This document shows, in pieces, positions 1 through 12,618 of a stretch of 64,000 nucleotides of DNA. A model generated the notes under the pieces. The model was given only the letters and a program-made list of their open reading frames with translations, did no database searches and was not told the DNA's origin. The DNA is from Dasypus novemcinctus. Taxonomy: Eukaryota > Chordata > Mammalia > Cingulata > Dasypodidae. The DNA lies in assembly GCF_030445035.2 (NCBI RefSeq), contig NC_080688.1:66001449-66065448 (forward strand). Direction: 5' to 3'. Both the position numbers and the translations under genes were made by a program. The stretch's first letter is position 1. Every line of letters starts with the position of its first letter.

Positions 1-2955
1 CAATAATGAGCAATTTGAGAAGGAAATCAAGAAACAAATACCATTTACAATAGTAAATAAATAGATCAAATACCTAGGAGTAAATTTAAAGATGTAAAAG
101 ACTTATACACAGAAAACTACGCAACACTGTTCAAGGAAATCAAAGAAGACCTAAATACATGGAAGAATATTCCCTGTTCATGGATAGGAAGACTAAATAT
201 TATTAAGAAGTCTATCCTACCAAAACTGATCTACTGATTCAATGCAATCCCAATAAAAATCAACACAGCATTTTTTAATGAACTAGAAAAACTAACTATG
301 AAATTTATTTGGAAAGAAAAGAGGTCCCAAATAGCCAAAGACATATTGAAAAAGAAAAATGAAACTGGAGGAATCACCCTACCAGACTTCAAAACATACT
401 ACAAAGCTACAGTAGTGAAAACGGCATGTTATTGACACAAGGATAGACACACTGACCAATGGAACCAAATTGAGAGTTCTGATATAGATCCTCATATATA
501 CAGTCATCTGATATTCAACAAGGCCACCAAGCCCACTCAACTGGGAGAGAATGCCCTCTTCAAGAAATGGTGTCTAGAGAATTGGGTATCAATATGCAAA
601 AGAAGGAAAGAGGATTACCATCTCATACCTTATATAAAAATCAACTCAAGATGGTTCAAGGACCTAAATGTAAGAGCAAAGACCATAAAGAACTTGGAAA
701 ACAATGTAGGGAAGCATCTACAGGAATTTATAATAGGAAATGGCTTCATGAACTTCACACCCAAAGCACGAGCAGCAAAAGAACAAATAGGTAAATGGGA
801 CTTCCTCAAAATTAAAGTCTTTTGCACCTCAAAGGAGTTTGTCAAGAAAGTGAAAAGAGAGACTACCTAATGGGAGAAAATATTTGGTAACCGTATATCT
901 GATAGGAGACTTATATTCTGCATTTATAAAGAACCCCTATATCTCAAAAATAAAACCAAAACAACCTATTTTTAAAATGGGAAAAAGATTTGAACAGATG
1001 CTTCTCCAAAAAAGAAATACAAATGGCTAAAAAGCACATGAAAAATACTCAAAATCACTAGCTATTAGGGAAATGCAAATCAAAACTATAATAAGAAGAA
1101 AGTGGATTTGGCCCAATGGATAGGACATCTGTCTACCACATGGGAGGTTCAAGGTTCAAACCCAGGGCCTCCTGACCTGTGTGATGAGCTGGCCCACGCA
1201 CAGTACCGATGCACACAAGGAGTGCTGTGCCATGCAGGGGTGTTCCCTGCGTAGGGGAGCCCCATGCGCAAGGAGTGCGCCCCATAAGGAGAGCCACCAG
1301 CGCAATTAAAGTGCAACCTGCCCAGGAGTGGCGCCGCACACACAGAGCTGATGCAGCAAGATGACACAACAAAATGAGACACAGATTCTGGGTCCTGCTG
1401 ACAAGAATACAAGCAGAAACAGAAAATCAAACAGCGAATGGACACAGAAAACAGACAATTGGGGGGAGAGGGAAGGGAAGAGAAATAAATAAAAAAATAA
1501 ATCTTTAAAAAGAAAACAAACAATAATGAGATACCATTTTACTCCCATATGACTGGCAGCTATCAAAAAAACAGAAGATTACAAGTGCTGGAGAGCATGT
1601 GGAGGAATGGGAACACTCATCCACTGCTGGTGGGAATACAGAAGGATCCAGCCATTCTGCATGATGGTTTGGTGGTTTCTCAAAAAGTTAGCTATAGATT
1701 TGCCATATGACCCAGCAATTCCACTGCTGGATATATACCCAGAAGAACTATAAATAAGGACACAAACTGGTATATCCCCACCAATGTTCATAGCAGCATT
1801 ATTCACTATTGCCAAAAGTTGGAATCAACCCAAATGCCCATCAACAGATGAATTGATAAAATGTGGTATATACATACAATGGAATACTACTCAGCTATAA
1901 GAAGGAATACAGTACAGACACGTGATAATATGAATGAATCTTGAGGACCTTATGTTGAATGAAGCAAATCAGGCATTGAAAGACAAATACTACATGACCT
2001 CTCTGATATGAATTAAGCAAACCAAGCTGTCTCAGAGAGCGAGAGACTGGAAGATAGGCTTAAAGGAATTTGGGGGGGAGAGGAAGGCTGTGAGCTGATG
2101 CCTATATGGGTGAAGTCTATGATAAGCTGGAGGGATGGTGTATACTCAGGGGACTTGAATCTTTGGACTGCTCATGTGCCAGCTGGGCCCTGAGCCTCAG
2201 CAGAGTTGCAACTCCTACTCTCTGGTTCATTGGACTTACCCAGGTCAGCTAACAGGAAGGTGAAGATGGTCAACCACCACACCAGGGAATCAAGAGTGCC
2301 TACAACTGCAAGCAGAAGAATTGCATCCATTATCCATGTGAAATCTAAGCCCCCTCTTGATCTAGAGATGGAGTGGACATCATCATCCCAGGGTCCAGAG
2401 AATGGAGGAATAAAATATGGATTACAGTGAACTTACTGATATTCTACTATAAAAATATTGTGACTAGTAATAGAAGAAATGGTACCATTGATGTGGAGAT
2501 AGTGGCCACAGTAGTTGCTGAGGGCAGGGAGAGGGAAGAAGAGATGTGATGTAGTGCATTTTTGGAACTTTGAGTTGTCCTGAATGATGTTGCAGGGTCA
2601 GATGCTGGACTTTATGAATCCTGCCACTACCCACTGAGTGATTTATGTTGTTCATGTGGTGCAGCAGTGCTCCAAAATATGTTCAACAAGTGCAATGAGT
2701 GTGCCACAATGATGGGGAGGTTGTTGGTATGGGAGGAGTGGGGTGGGGAGGTGGGGGGTATGCAGGAACCTCTTATGTTTTTTAATGTAACATTTTTTGA
2801 GATGTATATATCTTCAAAACAATACAATTTACAAAAATGAAAGGAGTGGGATGGTGGGGGTTATATGGGAAACTCTTATGTTTTTTGGTGTAACGTTCTT
2901 TGTGATTGTGATCTATTGACTTTAATTTTTTAAAAGTGTTTTTAAAAAAACAAAT
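1..2955 (+). mobile_element. L1 LINE, degraded ORF2 3' part plus 3' UTR
   Basis: The plus strand reads as the C-terminal third of L1 ORF2, the reverse-transcriptase/Cys-rich protein that drives target-primed reverse transcription. Recognisable stretches run from about 60 to 1090 and, after a nested SINE, from about 1518 to 1990. In-frame stops and indels make it non-functional. From about 1990 the sequence passes into a 3' UTR. From about 2125 onward that UTR is shared with the elements at 36597-38978, 42440-43015 and 49635-52038. It ends in an A-rich tail near 2955. The 5' end lies outside the window. I am sure it is L1; the subfamily is not named, but the 3' UTR differs from that of the L1 copies at 17.2-18.7 kb and 60.4-61.4 kb. 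Confidence 0.85.
1093..1516 (+). mobile_element. DAS-type tRNA-derived SINE nested in L1
   Basis: The element opens with a tRNA-like head (A-box-like tggcccaatgg, B-box-like ggttcaaaccc). It continues with the armadillo SINE body (aaggagtgc repeats, 'gtgcagcctgcccagg'-like block) and ends in an A-rich tail with aataaatcttt. It splits the L1 ORF2 sequence; L1 homology resumes immediately after it. An imperfect duplication of about 11 bp (caaaactataat / caaacaataat) flanks it. Confidence 0.88.
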
Positions 2956-3179
2956 GGAAAGAAGGAAAGGAGGAGTTTGAAAAGAAGTTATTATTAGAAA
3001 TTGGCCAGTTGAACTCAGGAACCAATTTCCTGCTTAATAGCTTTGTGCCATTCGTGACAAGTTTGATACTTAACTGAGGAGGCTTCTTTGGCTGTGGCAT
3101 AAGAGGAAAGAATGCTGGGCTTGTAGGATTTTCTGTCTTTATGCTTCAAAGCAGAGAGGGCAGAAGACTACCCCCTCAG

Positions 3180-4899
3180 GTTGTGAACTAATTCCACACC
3201 CCTGCTGAAGAACCTGTGGAAAAGAAGGCTTCCCTAAAAAGAAAAGATTTTAGAATATGGCAGTGGGTAGCTGAGGCATCAGCTTCAGCATCCAGGAGGA
3301 CTCCTCCCACCTCATGATTGAGACCAGAAGTTGTTCTCAAGAAGTTGTTCTCTGGAGACCCAGAGAAGACTTTAGTATGAAGATATTTGTGTCCCATGTG
3401 AACACTTACCAGAGGGTGACTTCAGCAGAGGAATATTCTAATAATCCAGTGGATAAGATGACCTAATCTATGGATACCTGTTAGCCTTTTTCCCCAGCCA
3501 CTCTTATCATTGCCCAATGGGCTTCTGAACAAAGTGGCCATGGTGGTAGGGAGGGAGGTTATATATGGGCTCAGCAACATGGACTTCTACTTACCAAGGT
3601 CAACCTGGCTACAGTCACTGCTGAGTGCCCATCTGCCAGCAACAGAGACCAACACTCAGTACCAAATATGGAACCATTCCCTGAGATGATCAGGTGGCAG
3701 GTTGATTACACTGGACCACTTGCGTAATGGAATGGGCAGCAATTTGTTCCAACTGGAACAGACACATACTCCCAATATGGGTTTGCCTTCCCCACACCCA
3801 ATGCTTCTGCCAAAACTACCATCCATGGACTTACGGAATGTCTTATCCACCATCATGGTATTCCACACAGCATTGCTTCTGATCAAGGAACTCACTTCAA
3901 AGCCAATTAAGCATGGGAATGGGCACATGTTCATTGAATTTACTGGTCTTACCATTTTTCCAATTATCCTGAAGTAGCTGGACTGATAGAACAGTGGAAT
4001 GGCCTTTTGAAGACTCAATTATGGTGCCAACTAGATGGCAATACCTTGCAGGGCTGGGGCAATATCCTCCAGGAAGCTGTGTATACTCTTAATCATATCC
4101 ACTCTGTGGTGCTGTTTCCCCAGAGCTAGGATTCACCGTCTAGGAACCAAGAGGTGGAAATCGGAGTGGCACCACTCGCTATTACCACTAGAAAAATTTT
4201 TGCTTCCTGATACTGCTGGTCTGCAGGTCTTAGTTCCAAAAGGACAAATGCTTCTACCAGTAGACACCAATGCTTCCATTGAACAGGGACGTTAAGACTG
4301 CCACCTGGCCACTTTGGGCCAGAATACAAGAAGAATTTGTCTGGAATACAAGAAATCCTCTTAGGCATCTATTAGTGCTACCATGCCCTGAGATTAAAGT
4401 TAATGGAAAACTGCAACAACCCAATCCAGGTAGGACCACTAATATAGCCCAGAAACTTCAGGAAGGGAAGTTTGGGTTATAGCCCCAGGCAAAGAACCAC
4501 AGCCAGCTGAGGTGCTTGCTGAGATAAAAGGAATAGGAATAGGTAGTGGAAGAAGATAGTGATAAATAAGAACTATGACCATGTAAACACAGAAATGAGG
4601 ACTGTATTGATTATGAATATTTCTCCCTTGTTTTGAGTACATTTGTATATGTACATAAAGCAAGTATCTTTGTTTTCTTCCCTATCTTATCAGTTTATCA
4701 TATAAGTTGTTTCAGTTTCATGTCTTAGTATTTGTTATATCAAGTTTAGGAGTGAATATTACCCAAGGACTTGCAGACTATTCTGGAGAGATTTAGTGTG
4801 TTTCCAGTTGTACACAGGACAGTTGACTATTGTTAGGCAAAAGATATGACTGTTATTGTCTTTTTTTAGAGATTATGTATATGGCTGCCAAAGGGTGGA
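3180..4899 (+). pseudogene. ERV-L endogenous retrovirus pol remnant (RNase H and integrase regions)
   Basis: Short plus-strand open pieces (for example 3702-3977 and 4035-4295) resemble ERV-L pol. An RNase H-like end lies near 3360-3620 and an integrase-core-like section near 3680-4130. The frame is broken by several stops and frameshifts, so no functional enzyme can be made. It runs into a purine-rich stretch just before an LTR at 4900-5352, as expected for the 3' end of a provirus. No gag and no 5' LTR were recognised. This is an ancient placental-mammal ERV-L fossil. The class assignment rests on remembered family resemblance. Confidence 0.7.
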
Positions 4900-5352
4900 T
4901 GGTGATGGTTAAGTTCATGAATCAACTTGGCCAGGTGATGGTGTTCAGCTGTTTGGCCAAGAAAGCACTAGTCTGAGTGTTACCGTGAGAACATTTCATT
5001 GGCTTAAATCATCATTAGGTTGATTGAGTCTATGACTGATTACATCTATAATCAGATGAGGAGATTGCCTTCAATAATGAACAGTGTGTCATGCAATCAG
5101 ATGAAGGCTTTAAAAGGAGAAGCGATGATTTCAGCAATCAGAAGAGAGAATTTCTATCTCTACCTCAGTCAGCCAGCTTCTCCTGGGGAGTTCATCAAAA
5201 AACTTCATCAGAGTTTCCAACTTGCCACCTGCCCTATGGAATTTGGACTTGTGCATCCCCACAATAATGTGAGACAATTTTTATAAAAATCTCGTAATAG
5301 TTATAGATATCTCCTGTCAGTTCTGTTTTCCTAGAGAACCCTAACTAATACA
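4900..5352 (+). mobile_element. ERV-L 3' LTR
   Basis: This 450-bp block starts TGGTGATGG and ends ACTAATACA. It is homologous along its length to the solo LTR at 16500-16940 (shared 'caacttggccaggtgatgg', 'gagattgccttca', 'gacatctcctgtcagttct'-type blocks). It directly follows the ERV-L pol remnant in the same orientation, so I read it as that provirus's 3' LTR. Confidence 0.7.
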
Positions 5353-6470
5353 GATATCCATGCCAAAGATTTAGGAATTTCGTTTTCCTGGTTTTGTTAC
5401 TCTAAGAGATTTTGGCTACAGTGGTATTTAGGAAGGTTTACTTCTGTGGTTACAAGTTAGAATGCCAAGTGAAAAAGCAAACACATATCTCTTAAGGCTG
5501 TATATGGCAGACTGTTAACTGGCTACCCCTAAAGTCTCTCCCAATCCCCTCTACCTTGCCATTTCTTACTATCAGTGCTAGAATCTTTAAATACTTCCAC
5601 ATGCTTCCTGGTAGCTAGGGGTGTGCATATGACCCTGCTTAACTCATGAAATATAAGCAGAAGCTTAAGGGGGTAGCAGTGGCAGGTTTCAGAAAAAGCA
5701 TATGCCTTTATGACAAAAACTAAACAGAGAGGGTTAACTTGGAATTTTCCCCTCTTCATCCTTTCTGTCATGAAAGCAAACATGCTGCAGCAGCCATTGT
5801 GTGACTGAGGCAAAACCAAGAAATTTGTAGTGGCATCTGCTCTGACATGGCTAAACCTTTGAACCAGGACCAACAACCACCTCTCTCCAGGCTTCTTGCC
5901 TAAAAAGGTGGCGGGGGGGGGGACTGTAACTCTTATTTTTGAAGACATCCTAGATGAGTTTTTTGCTTTTTGCTGCTAAATGTAATCATAACTGATACCC
6001 AGGACTCCTCAGTATCTTTAATACATTAATGTATTTAATCTCCAAAAGGGAGAACAAATATGTAGCAATTCCAAATTTGTATGACCAAGGTACCATTTTA
6101 TTTTGTAATATGTTTTTATGAGACTACTATTTCAGGTACACACTTTGGGGAACTGGATAAGGGGATAACAAGCCTGATCTCACTGACAGACTTTATTCCT
6201 GTGCTGTATAATCCTCTCCCCTTGAGTACAGGTGGCAAAGATGATGATGGGATGTCACTCCCACAATTCCACTGTGATCTAGTCCATTCTCCTTATCATC
6301 TTTATTAGGGATAGTTATGTTCTACAAAGTTTCCATAAATACTGAATTAGCAAATACAGAACAAGCCTCATTCCAATTCATTTGGGAATTTTTTGCAGCT
6401 CTGTACATGTATATGTCTGGGAATGACTGGGAAAGTGCCCAGAGCATTTTTAGTAATTAGGCAAATTCGC
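5353..6470. other. Non-coding stretch, possible old repeats
   Basis: No gene is seen. Positions 5510-5930 resemble an old mammalian interspersed repeat I cannot name. Open frames here lack any recognisable protein motif. Confidence 0.4.
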
Positions 6471-6479
6471 AAATACCGA

Positions 6480-6853
6480 GCCTACAAGTAAATGGGGATA
6501 GACATATTGCTCCATCTTGCTAGCAACTCGCAAGAGAGATTCTTTTCCTGGCCTTGAAGGAGTAAGCTGCCTATGGAGAGAGCCACGTGGCAAAGAACTA
6601 GGCTTGAGGACCTAAAGGGGCTCAGGGCCTCAGGCTTACAGCTGAGGGAATTGAATTTCTGCCAACAGGCCCTGGAGCTTGGAAGAGGACCCGGGCCTCA
6701 GATGAGAGACCACTGCCAACCCTGCTGACAACTCGATTGCAGCCTTTTGAGACCCTGAGTAGCTAATCAGATATCTGACTCATGGAAACCCTGCAATAAT
6801 ATGTGGGTTGTTTTAATCTGCTAGGTTTGTGGTAGTAGAAAACTAACACACCT
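6480..6853 (+). mobile_element. MLT1-like MaLR LTR
   Basis: The 3' part carries the MLT1-type end: gtgggttgttttaatctgct, then ggtttgtggtag and an aaaactaacac terminus. It is an old, diverged LTR. The left boundary is approximate. Confidence 0.6.
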
Positions 6854-7760
6854 GGGAAAGTGCCAGCTCCCAAAACAATGCTCCAACTTGGTTCTCTTAT
6901 TTTGGGTTGGAGGCTAGCAAAGTTAAGGCTTTCTCATGTGGCCCACTTGCTTTTATTCTAGAACACTTTTCCACCAATAGAGATACCCTAACCTAGCAAG
7001 TTCTTCTATGAATAAAACCTCTATTTATGAGTAAGTGAAACTGCTCCATTCGTGTGCTCTTCTACCAAGAGTTTCATCACATCATGCTGATCTTTGAGAC
7101 TTTGGAAATACCAAGCAGGCTCTTAGGGAGAGCTCATTCTAAGTTCCATCTACTTGGAGAAATTGGCTGTCCTCACTGGTGGGTAGGACATTATGCTTGG
7201 AGACAATCTTGCCCTTCAGAGTAGAAGCTGGTTTCCTGGTGTTTTGGTTATTTATCTCTCTTTCCTGTCCTCATTTGACATTCAAAATATATCCCTTCCA
7301 ATGAAATCTCCAGAAGAGGAGTAGATAGATGAGAGTAGGAAATTTAGATTTTGTTGGGCCCTTTTGGCCAGGAATATTCCAAAACTTTTTAAAATAAAGA
7401 GAGCCCGATTACCCAAAGCTGTAAATGATCCCTGTTTTTTGCTCTAAATGCTGTCTTTGGCCGTCAGGGAAGAAATTACCTCAGACTCATATTTATCAAA
7501 ATACATGACATACATCCCCGTGCTTTGTCTGTTATTCCTTTAAATAACTTTTCCTAGTAATCTATTTTCCCTGAGGCACAGAGGTTTCCCAGCCTTTGCT
7601 CTTTCTTTCCAACAGTGGACTTGAGACTTGGATTTCCCCTCGGAATAAAGAGAGAAGCTCCACACTGCCAGAGGCTCCCTTCACGGGAACCCCCCACCCG
7701 TCTCCTCCTCACCCCAACCCTCCTCTCCATCTGTGAAAATGCATCTGACCTCTGTTCCAT
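6854..7760. other. Non-coding intergenic stretch
   Basis: No gene, RNA or repeat family was recognised. It ends at the target-site duplication of the next SINE. Confidence 0.4.
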
Positions 7761-7774
7761 AAAGAGACAGATTG

Positions 7775-8197
7775 GGTGGCGAGCTTGGCCCAGTGGTTAG
7801 GGCGTCCGCCTACCACATGGGAGGTCCGCGGTTCAAACCCCGGGCCTCCTTGACCTCCTTGACCCGTGTGGAGCTGGCCCACGCGCACTGCGCGCAAGGA
7901 GTGCCCTGCCACGCAGGGGTGTCCCCCGCGTAGGGGAGCCCCACTCTCAGGGAGAGTGCCCGGTAAGGAGAGCCGCTCAGCGTGAAAGAAAGTGCAGCCT
8001 GCCCAGGAATGGTGCCGCACACACACAGAGAGCTAACGCGACAAGAAGAGACACAGATTCCCGTGCTGCTGACAACAACAGAAGCAGACAAAAAAAAAAA
8101 AGAAGATGCAGCAAATAGACACAGAGGAGACCCCCCAGGTGGGGGGTGGGGGGGAAGGGAAGAGAAATAAATCTTTTTTAAAAAACTATAAAAAAAA
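7775..8197 (+). mobile_element. DAS-type SINE with 14-bp target-site duplication
   Basis: The tRNA-like head (tggcccagtggttagg; ggttcaaaccccgggcc) is followed by the GC-rich armadillo SINE body and a poly(A)/aataaatctttt tail. Flanks are aaagagacagattg (7761-7774) and aaagagaccgattg (8198-8211), one mismatch in 14. This defines the insertion exactly and indicates a fairly recent event. Confidence 0.93.
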
Positions 8198-8672
8198 AAA
8201 GAGACCGATTGAAGATGTGACTACATAGAAACTTAAAATTGCATCCTGGTTTTAAAAAATATCACCATCACTAAAATCAAGGTCGAAAGGCCAGCCACAA
8301 ACAGAAAACTTTTGTTCTCCCTCCCCCCAAAAATAATAAAAATGTAATAATCCTATTGTAAAACAAGCACATACTCTTTCAATAAGAATCGTACAATTAA
8401 CAAAGGACAGGACCTGTAAATCATGAAAGAAATACAATTGAACTGTAATAATGAAAAGATAATGATATTCAACCTTGAGTTAGCCAGAGAAATGTAATTC
8501 TTATTTAAATTTTAAAATGTATTTACTTCACCTGTTTTAGATTGGCAAAGGTTAAACAATGATAAAACACAGGATAAAAAAGGCCTGAAAAAAATGGGCA
8601 ATTTCACACGTTGTTGTTAAGATAGTAAATCGCTACAAAAATTCGGAAGCCAGTCGATTTAAATTAAATTAT

Positions 8673-9056
8673 GGGGAAATGGACTTGGCCCAGTGGTTAG
8701 GGTGTCCGAGGTTCAAACCCCTGGCCTCCTTGACCCATGTGGAGCTGGCCCATGCGCAGTGCTGATGCGCGCAAGGAGTGCCGCGCCCCCCAGGGGTGTC
8801 CCCTGCCTAGGGGAGCCCCACGCGCAAGGAGTGCACCCATAAGGAGAGCCGCCCAGCGTGAAAGAAAGTGCAGCCTGCCCAGGAATGGTGCCGCACACAC
8901 GGAGAGCTGACACAGCAAGATGACGCAACTGAAAGAAACACAGATTCCTGTGCCACTGATAAGTATAGCAGCAGTCACAGAAGAACACACAGCAAATGGA
9001 CACAGAGAGCAGACACCTGAAGGGGAGAGAAATCAATAAAAAATAAATCTTTTTTT
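8673..9056 (+). mobile_element. DAS-type SINE with internal deletion in the tRNA-like head
   Basis: It has the same body and tail as the copy at 7775. The segment between the A-box-like and B-box-like parts (the 'ctaccacatgggagg' block) is missing: the sequence goes from gggtgtccg straight to aggttcaaacccc. This would probably impair pol III transcription. An aaattaa-type duplication flanks it. Confidence 0.88.
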
Positions 9057-10679
9057 AAAATTAATTAATTAATTGTGTGTGTTAGTACCACCATTTATGC
9101 AGATCTTTATTTCTTTATATTGAGATATATTCACTACAAATTGCTGAGTAAAAAGAAGCCTGAATAGCATAATCCTATTTATCTAAAATCATATACAATG
9201 TGTGTATGTGTGAATGTCTACATACATATGCATTTAGACACACATAATGAACACCAACGTGAGAAAGATGGTCACAGTAGTTCTCTCTGGGTTGTGGTAC
9301 TTGGGGTTATTTTGTTCCCACCCGTTGAGGTAGGGAGCCCATCCAGTCCCCACCCCATTCTCATGCTGCTCCCTGACAACAGGCCACAAGCCCTCTGCTT
9401 CAGCTTCAGGTATCCACACTGAACCGGATTTTCTGGGCATACCCAATGGGAAATGAGGCTTGGGAAGTTACAGTGTTCAAATAAATAAAATGGAAATTTT
9501 GTTCTATTGAAAAGATAGTTGCTCATGTGGATTCTCTCTTTTTCTCCATATATATATATTTTCTCCATATATATAATATATATTTGATGTTTTTTTTCTG
9601 GAGCATTTATTCCTACTCCCCTCCCCTTACATTGTGCAGGAATCTTTTTTTTTTTCTGTTGAGAATGAAGCTTTACATACACAACCAGCCAGCCCACAGC
9701 AGCTTCCCTACCAGATGGTGTCCTCGCATCCAGCCACCCTAAACATCCCAGGAGCAGGTGGGTGAGGAGACTTGGTATATATAGCAAGCACTTTATCATC
9801 TGAGGGGGAGGGCTCCCAACTTTTCATTCTGTTTTCTTGAAACAGCTGGGCTTAGTTAAGCTATGTCTGGATAGAAATTGTTACCATGACCAAAAACAAG
9901 AATTTCTTTAGACTATCAGTCTTGGGCTTTATTCTCCATTGGCCCACACCCACCAGAAGGAAAAGAAGGAAGAGGAAAACATGAACCCTGTGTGTTCTCT
10001 GGAGAAGGTGACAACTGATATTCCATAGCCCTTTCTTCCTCTCAGGGGCTAAAGACAGCAAAGCTGGTGAAACGGGAGGGTACTCCTTTAAGGGGCGGGC
10101 TTGGGTACAGATCCAGGGGTGTTGCCTAATATTCTGGCTTTTAAAAGAAGGCAGGGATTGGATTTTTATGTCAAAGTTCCCAGTATGTAAATAGCGGTAA
10201 CTAACTGGAACATGTAAAAAGGTGCTGTAAGAGCCGAATAGGCACTTGAATCTGTCGTTTTGGAGAGAGAAGTCTGAGGTCCAGAGGAAGAAATGCCTTG
10301 CCAAACCCGTACCAAAGGCTGGACTGGAATCCACAAGTGCTGACTCAGTGCGGTTGTAGTAGTTCACATTTAACTGATGCCTCTTTCAAACAGCCAGAAA
10401 CTATTTATCAGTTCTCCTTCCTTCCCTCTCTTTCTTCCTTTCTTTTTCCCTCCTTCCTTTCACCCATTCATCCATTTATATATATCTTTTTATTATTTTA
10501 TAGATAATTTAAATTTTGAATTCCTCTGATGCAGGAGCTATTTAGGAGAGTGTTTTTTAGTTCTTAGTTCAGATTTTTAAAGTATACTTTTATGATGCAT
10601 TTTTAATTTATTTTAATAATGTGTGTTCTGAAATTTGGCTAGTAAAATTCCGCTTTGTATATAGTTCAGTAGTTTTGGT
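9057..10679. other. Non-coding stretch with simple AT-rich sequence and an old MIR-like trace
   Basis: No gene is seen. A (TA)n tract occurs near 9548-9582. A MIR-like trace (minus) is possible around 10260-10350. A T/C-rich tract occupies 10410-10460. Confidence 0.35.
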
Positions 10680-11083
10680 TTTTTTTTTAAGATTTATTTT
10701 TTATTTATTTCTCTCCTCTTCCCTCCCCCCCCCCCCAGCTGTCTGCTCTCTGTGTCCATTCACTGTGTGTTCTTCTGTGACTGCTTCCATCCATATCAGC
10801 GGCACTGGGAATCTGTTTCTTTTTGTTGCGTCATCTTGTTGTGTCAGCTCTCCGTGTGTGCGACACCATTCCTGGGCAGGCTGCACTTTCTTTCGCGCTG
10901 GGTGGCTCTTCTTACAGGGTGCACTCCTTGTGCGTGGGGCTCCCCTACGCAGCAGGGGATCCTTGCGTGCATCAGCACTGCACATGGGCCAGCTCCACGC
11001 GGGTCAAGGCGGCCCGGGGTTTGAACCATGGACCTCCCATGTGGTAGGCGGACACTCTATCCATTGGGCCAAGTCTGCTTCCT
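10680..11083 (-). mobile_element. DAS-type SINE
   Basis: Reverse orientation. The oligo(T)/aagatttatttt tail complement is at the left, and the B-box and A-box complements (gggtttgaacc; ccattgggcca) are at the right. Open frames across it are shadows of the SINE. Confidence 0.9.
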
Positions 11084-11425
11084 CATTAGTTTATTGAAGC
11101 CAAATATATGATCAATTTATATAAGCCTTCCAAGGGCAAAATAAAAATGCTTATTTTCCATTGGTAAGATATTGAATTCTAGGCATGTACTAAATCAAGC
11201 TTGTTGATTGTAATATTTAGATTCTCTATGTCAATTATTTTTGTTTTACTGTTGAATTCAGAAGTAGGTATACTCCACTATATTATTATTATGGTATTCC
11301 TCTATGTTGTGTATGTGTTAAGTCTTTCTTATATTGCTAATAGTTTTTGTTTTATGTATCTCATAACCAATTTGTTTAGAATATCAAAATCATGGCTGTT
11401 ATATTTTCTTCAAAATGTACCTTTT

Positions 11426-11665
11426 GGGGAGTAGATGTGACTCAAGCAGTTGAGTGCCTGCCTCCCACGTGGGAGGTCCCAGGTTCAGTTTCTAGTGCCT
11501 CCAAAGAAGACAAACAAACAACAAACAGACAGCAAGCAAACCAACCAGCAGACAATGAGCAAGAACAATGAGGAAGACAACGAGCAAAAACAGTAAGCAA
11601 AAAAACAAAACAAAACAATGAGCAAACAGATGAGGGAGCCATCTCAGTGGAAGTGGAGGTTGGGG
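11426..11665 (+). mobile_element. Second-type tRNA-like SINE with caatgagcaa-rich tail
   Basis: The head (tgtgactcaagcagttgagtgcctgcc) resembles a tRNA. The body is not the long DAS body but a degenerate repeat of acaatgagcaa/aacagacagcaagca units. Flanks aatgtacctttt (11414-11425) and aatgtactttt (11666-11676) look like a target-site duplication. The same type appears, reversed, at 25.87-26.2 kb and 35.0-35.24 kb. Confidence 0.75.
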
Positions 11666-11951
11666 AATGTACTTTTCATCATACTATATATCCCTCATAA
11701 TTGTGCTTAATCTTTTGACTTTAAATTCCACTTTATCTCATATTAGCATCTGTTCTTCCTTTCTTTTTGAGTATCTGTTTGGTATCTTTGTCAATCCCTT
11801 TTTTTTTCTTTAGGTATATCTTTATTATTTTAATATTAACTATATGTGGCTTATTATTTAAAAAGTTAAGAAATACAGAAAAGAATGAAGAAGAAACTAA
11901 CATATTACCCAAAATTCTACTTTCTAAAAAGCTGAAAAGAAGGAAAAAAAG

Positions 11952-12362
11952 GGAAGTGGACTTGGCCCAGTGGTTAGGGCATCCACCTACCACATGGGAG
12001 GTCCACAGTTCAAACCCCGGGCCTCCCTGACCCGTGTGGAGCTGGCCCATGCGCAGTGCTGATGCACGCAAGGAGTGCCGTGACACGCAGGGGTGTCCCT
12101 GCATAGGGAAGCCCCACGTGCAAGGAGTGCGCCCTGTAAGAAGAGCCGTCCGGCGTGAAAGAAAGTGCAGCCTGCCCAGGAATGGTGCCGCACACACAGA
12201 GAGCTGACACAACAAGATGATGCAACAAAAAGAGACAGATTCCTGGTGCTGCTGACAAGAACACAAGCAGACACAGAAGAACACACAGCGAATGGAAACA
12301 GAGAGCAGACGAGGGTGGGGGGGGGGAGAAATAAATAAAAATAATAAATCTTTAAAAAAAAA
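11952..12362 (+). mobile_element. DAS-type SINE with ~17-bp target-site duplication
   Basis: Complete head, body and A-tail. The flanks carry the same A/G-rich 17-mer (aaaagaaggaaaaaaag) at 11935-11951 and 12363-12379. Confidence 0.92.
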
Positions 12363-12428
12363 AAAAGAAGGAAAAAAAGTAGCTGATGATAACATTTGGT
12401 TGACATCAATCCAGACATCTCTCTATGC

Positions 12429-12618
12429 CAGGGGTTCTTACCAGGGGTCCATGAACTTGAATTGAAATTCAAAAAAACATTACTCTTGTGGGGACATGTT
12501 GGTGCAGGTGTGATATATTTATGAAATAATACGGTATAGTGTGGACTTAGTAAGGAGTACATGGTTGTCACCTGACTGGCAAAGGGGTCCATGGAACAAA
12601 AAAGGTTAAGAACCCCTG
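12429..12618 (+). mobile_element. hAT MITE (Arthur1/Tip100-like), 190 bp, exact 8-bp TSD
   Basis: Terminal inverted repeats CAGGGGTTCTTA at the left and TAAGAACCCCTG at the right are perfect over 12 bp. The flanks ctctatgc (12421-12428) and ctctatgc (12619-12626) are a perfect 8-bp duplication, diagnostic of hAT transposases. There is no coding capacity, so it was moved in trans. A homologue in the same orientation lies at 58659-58863. The family name is from memory of the terminal sequence. Confidence 0.9.
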
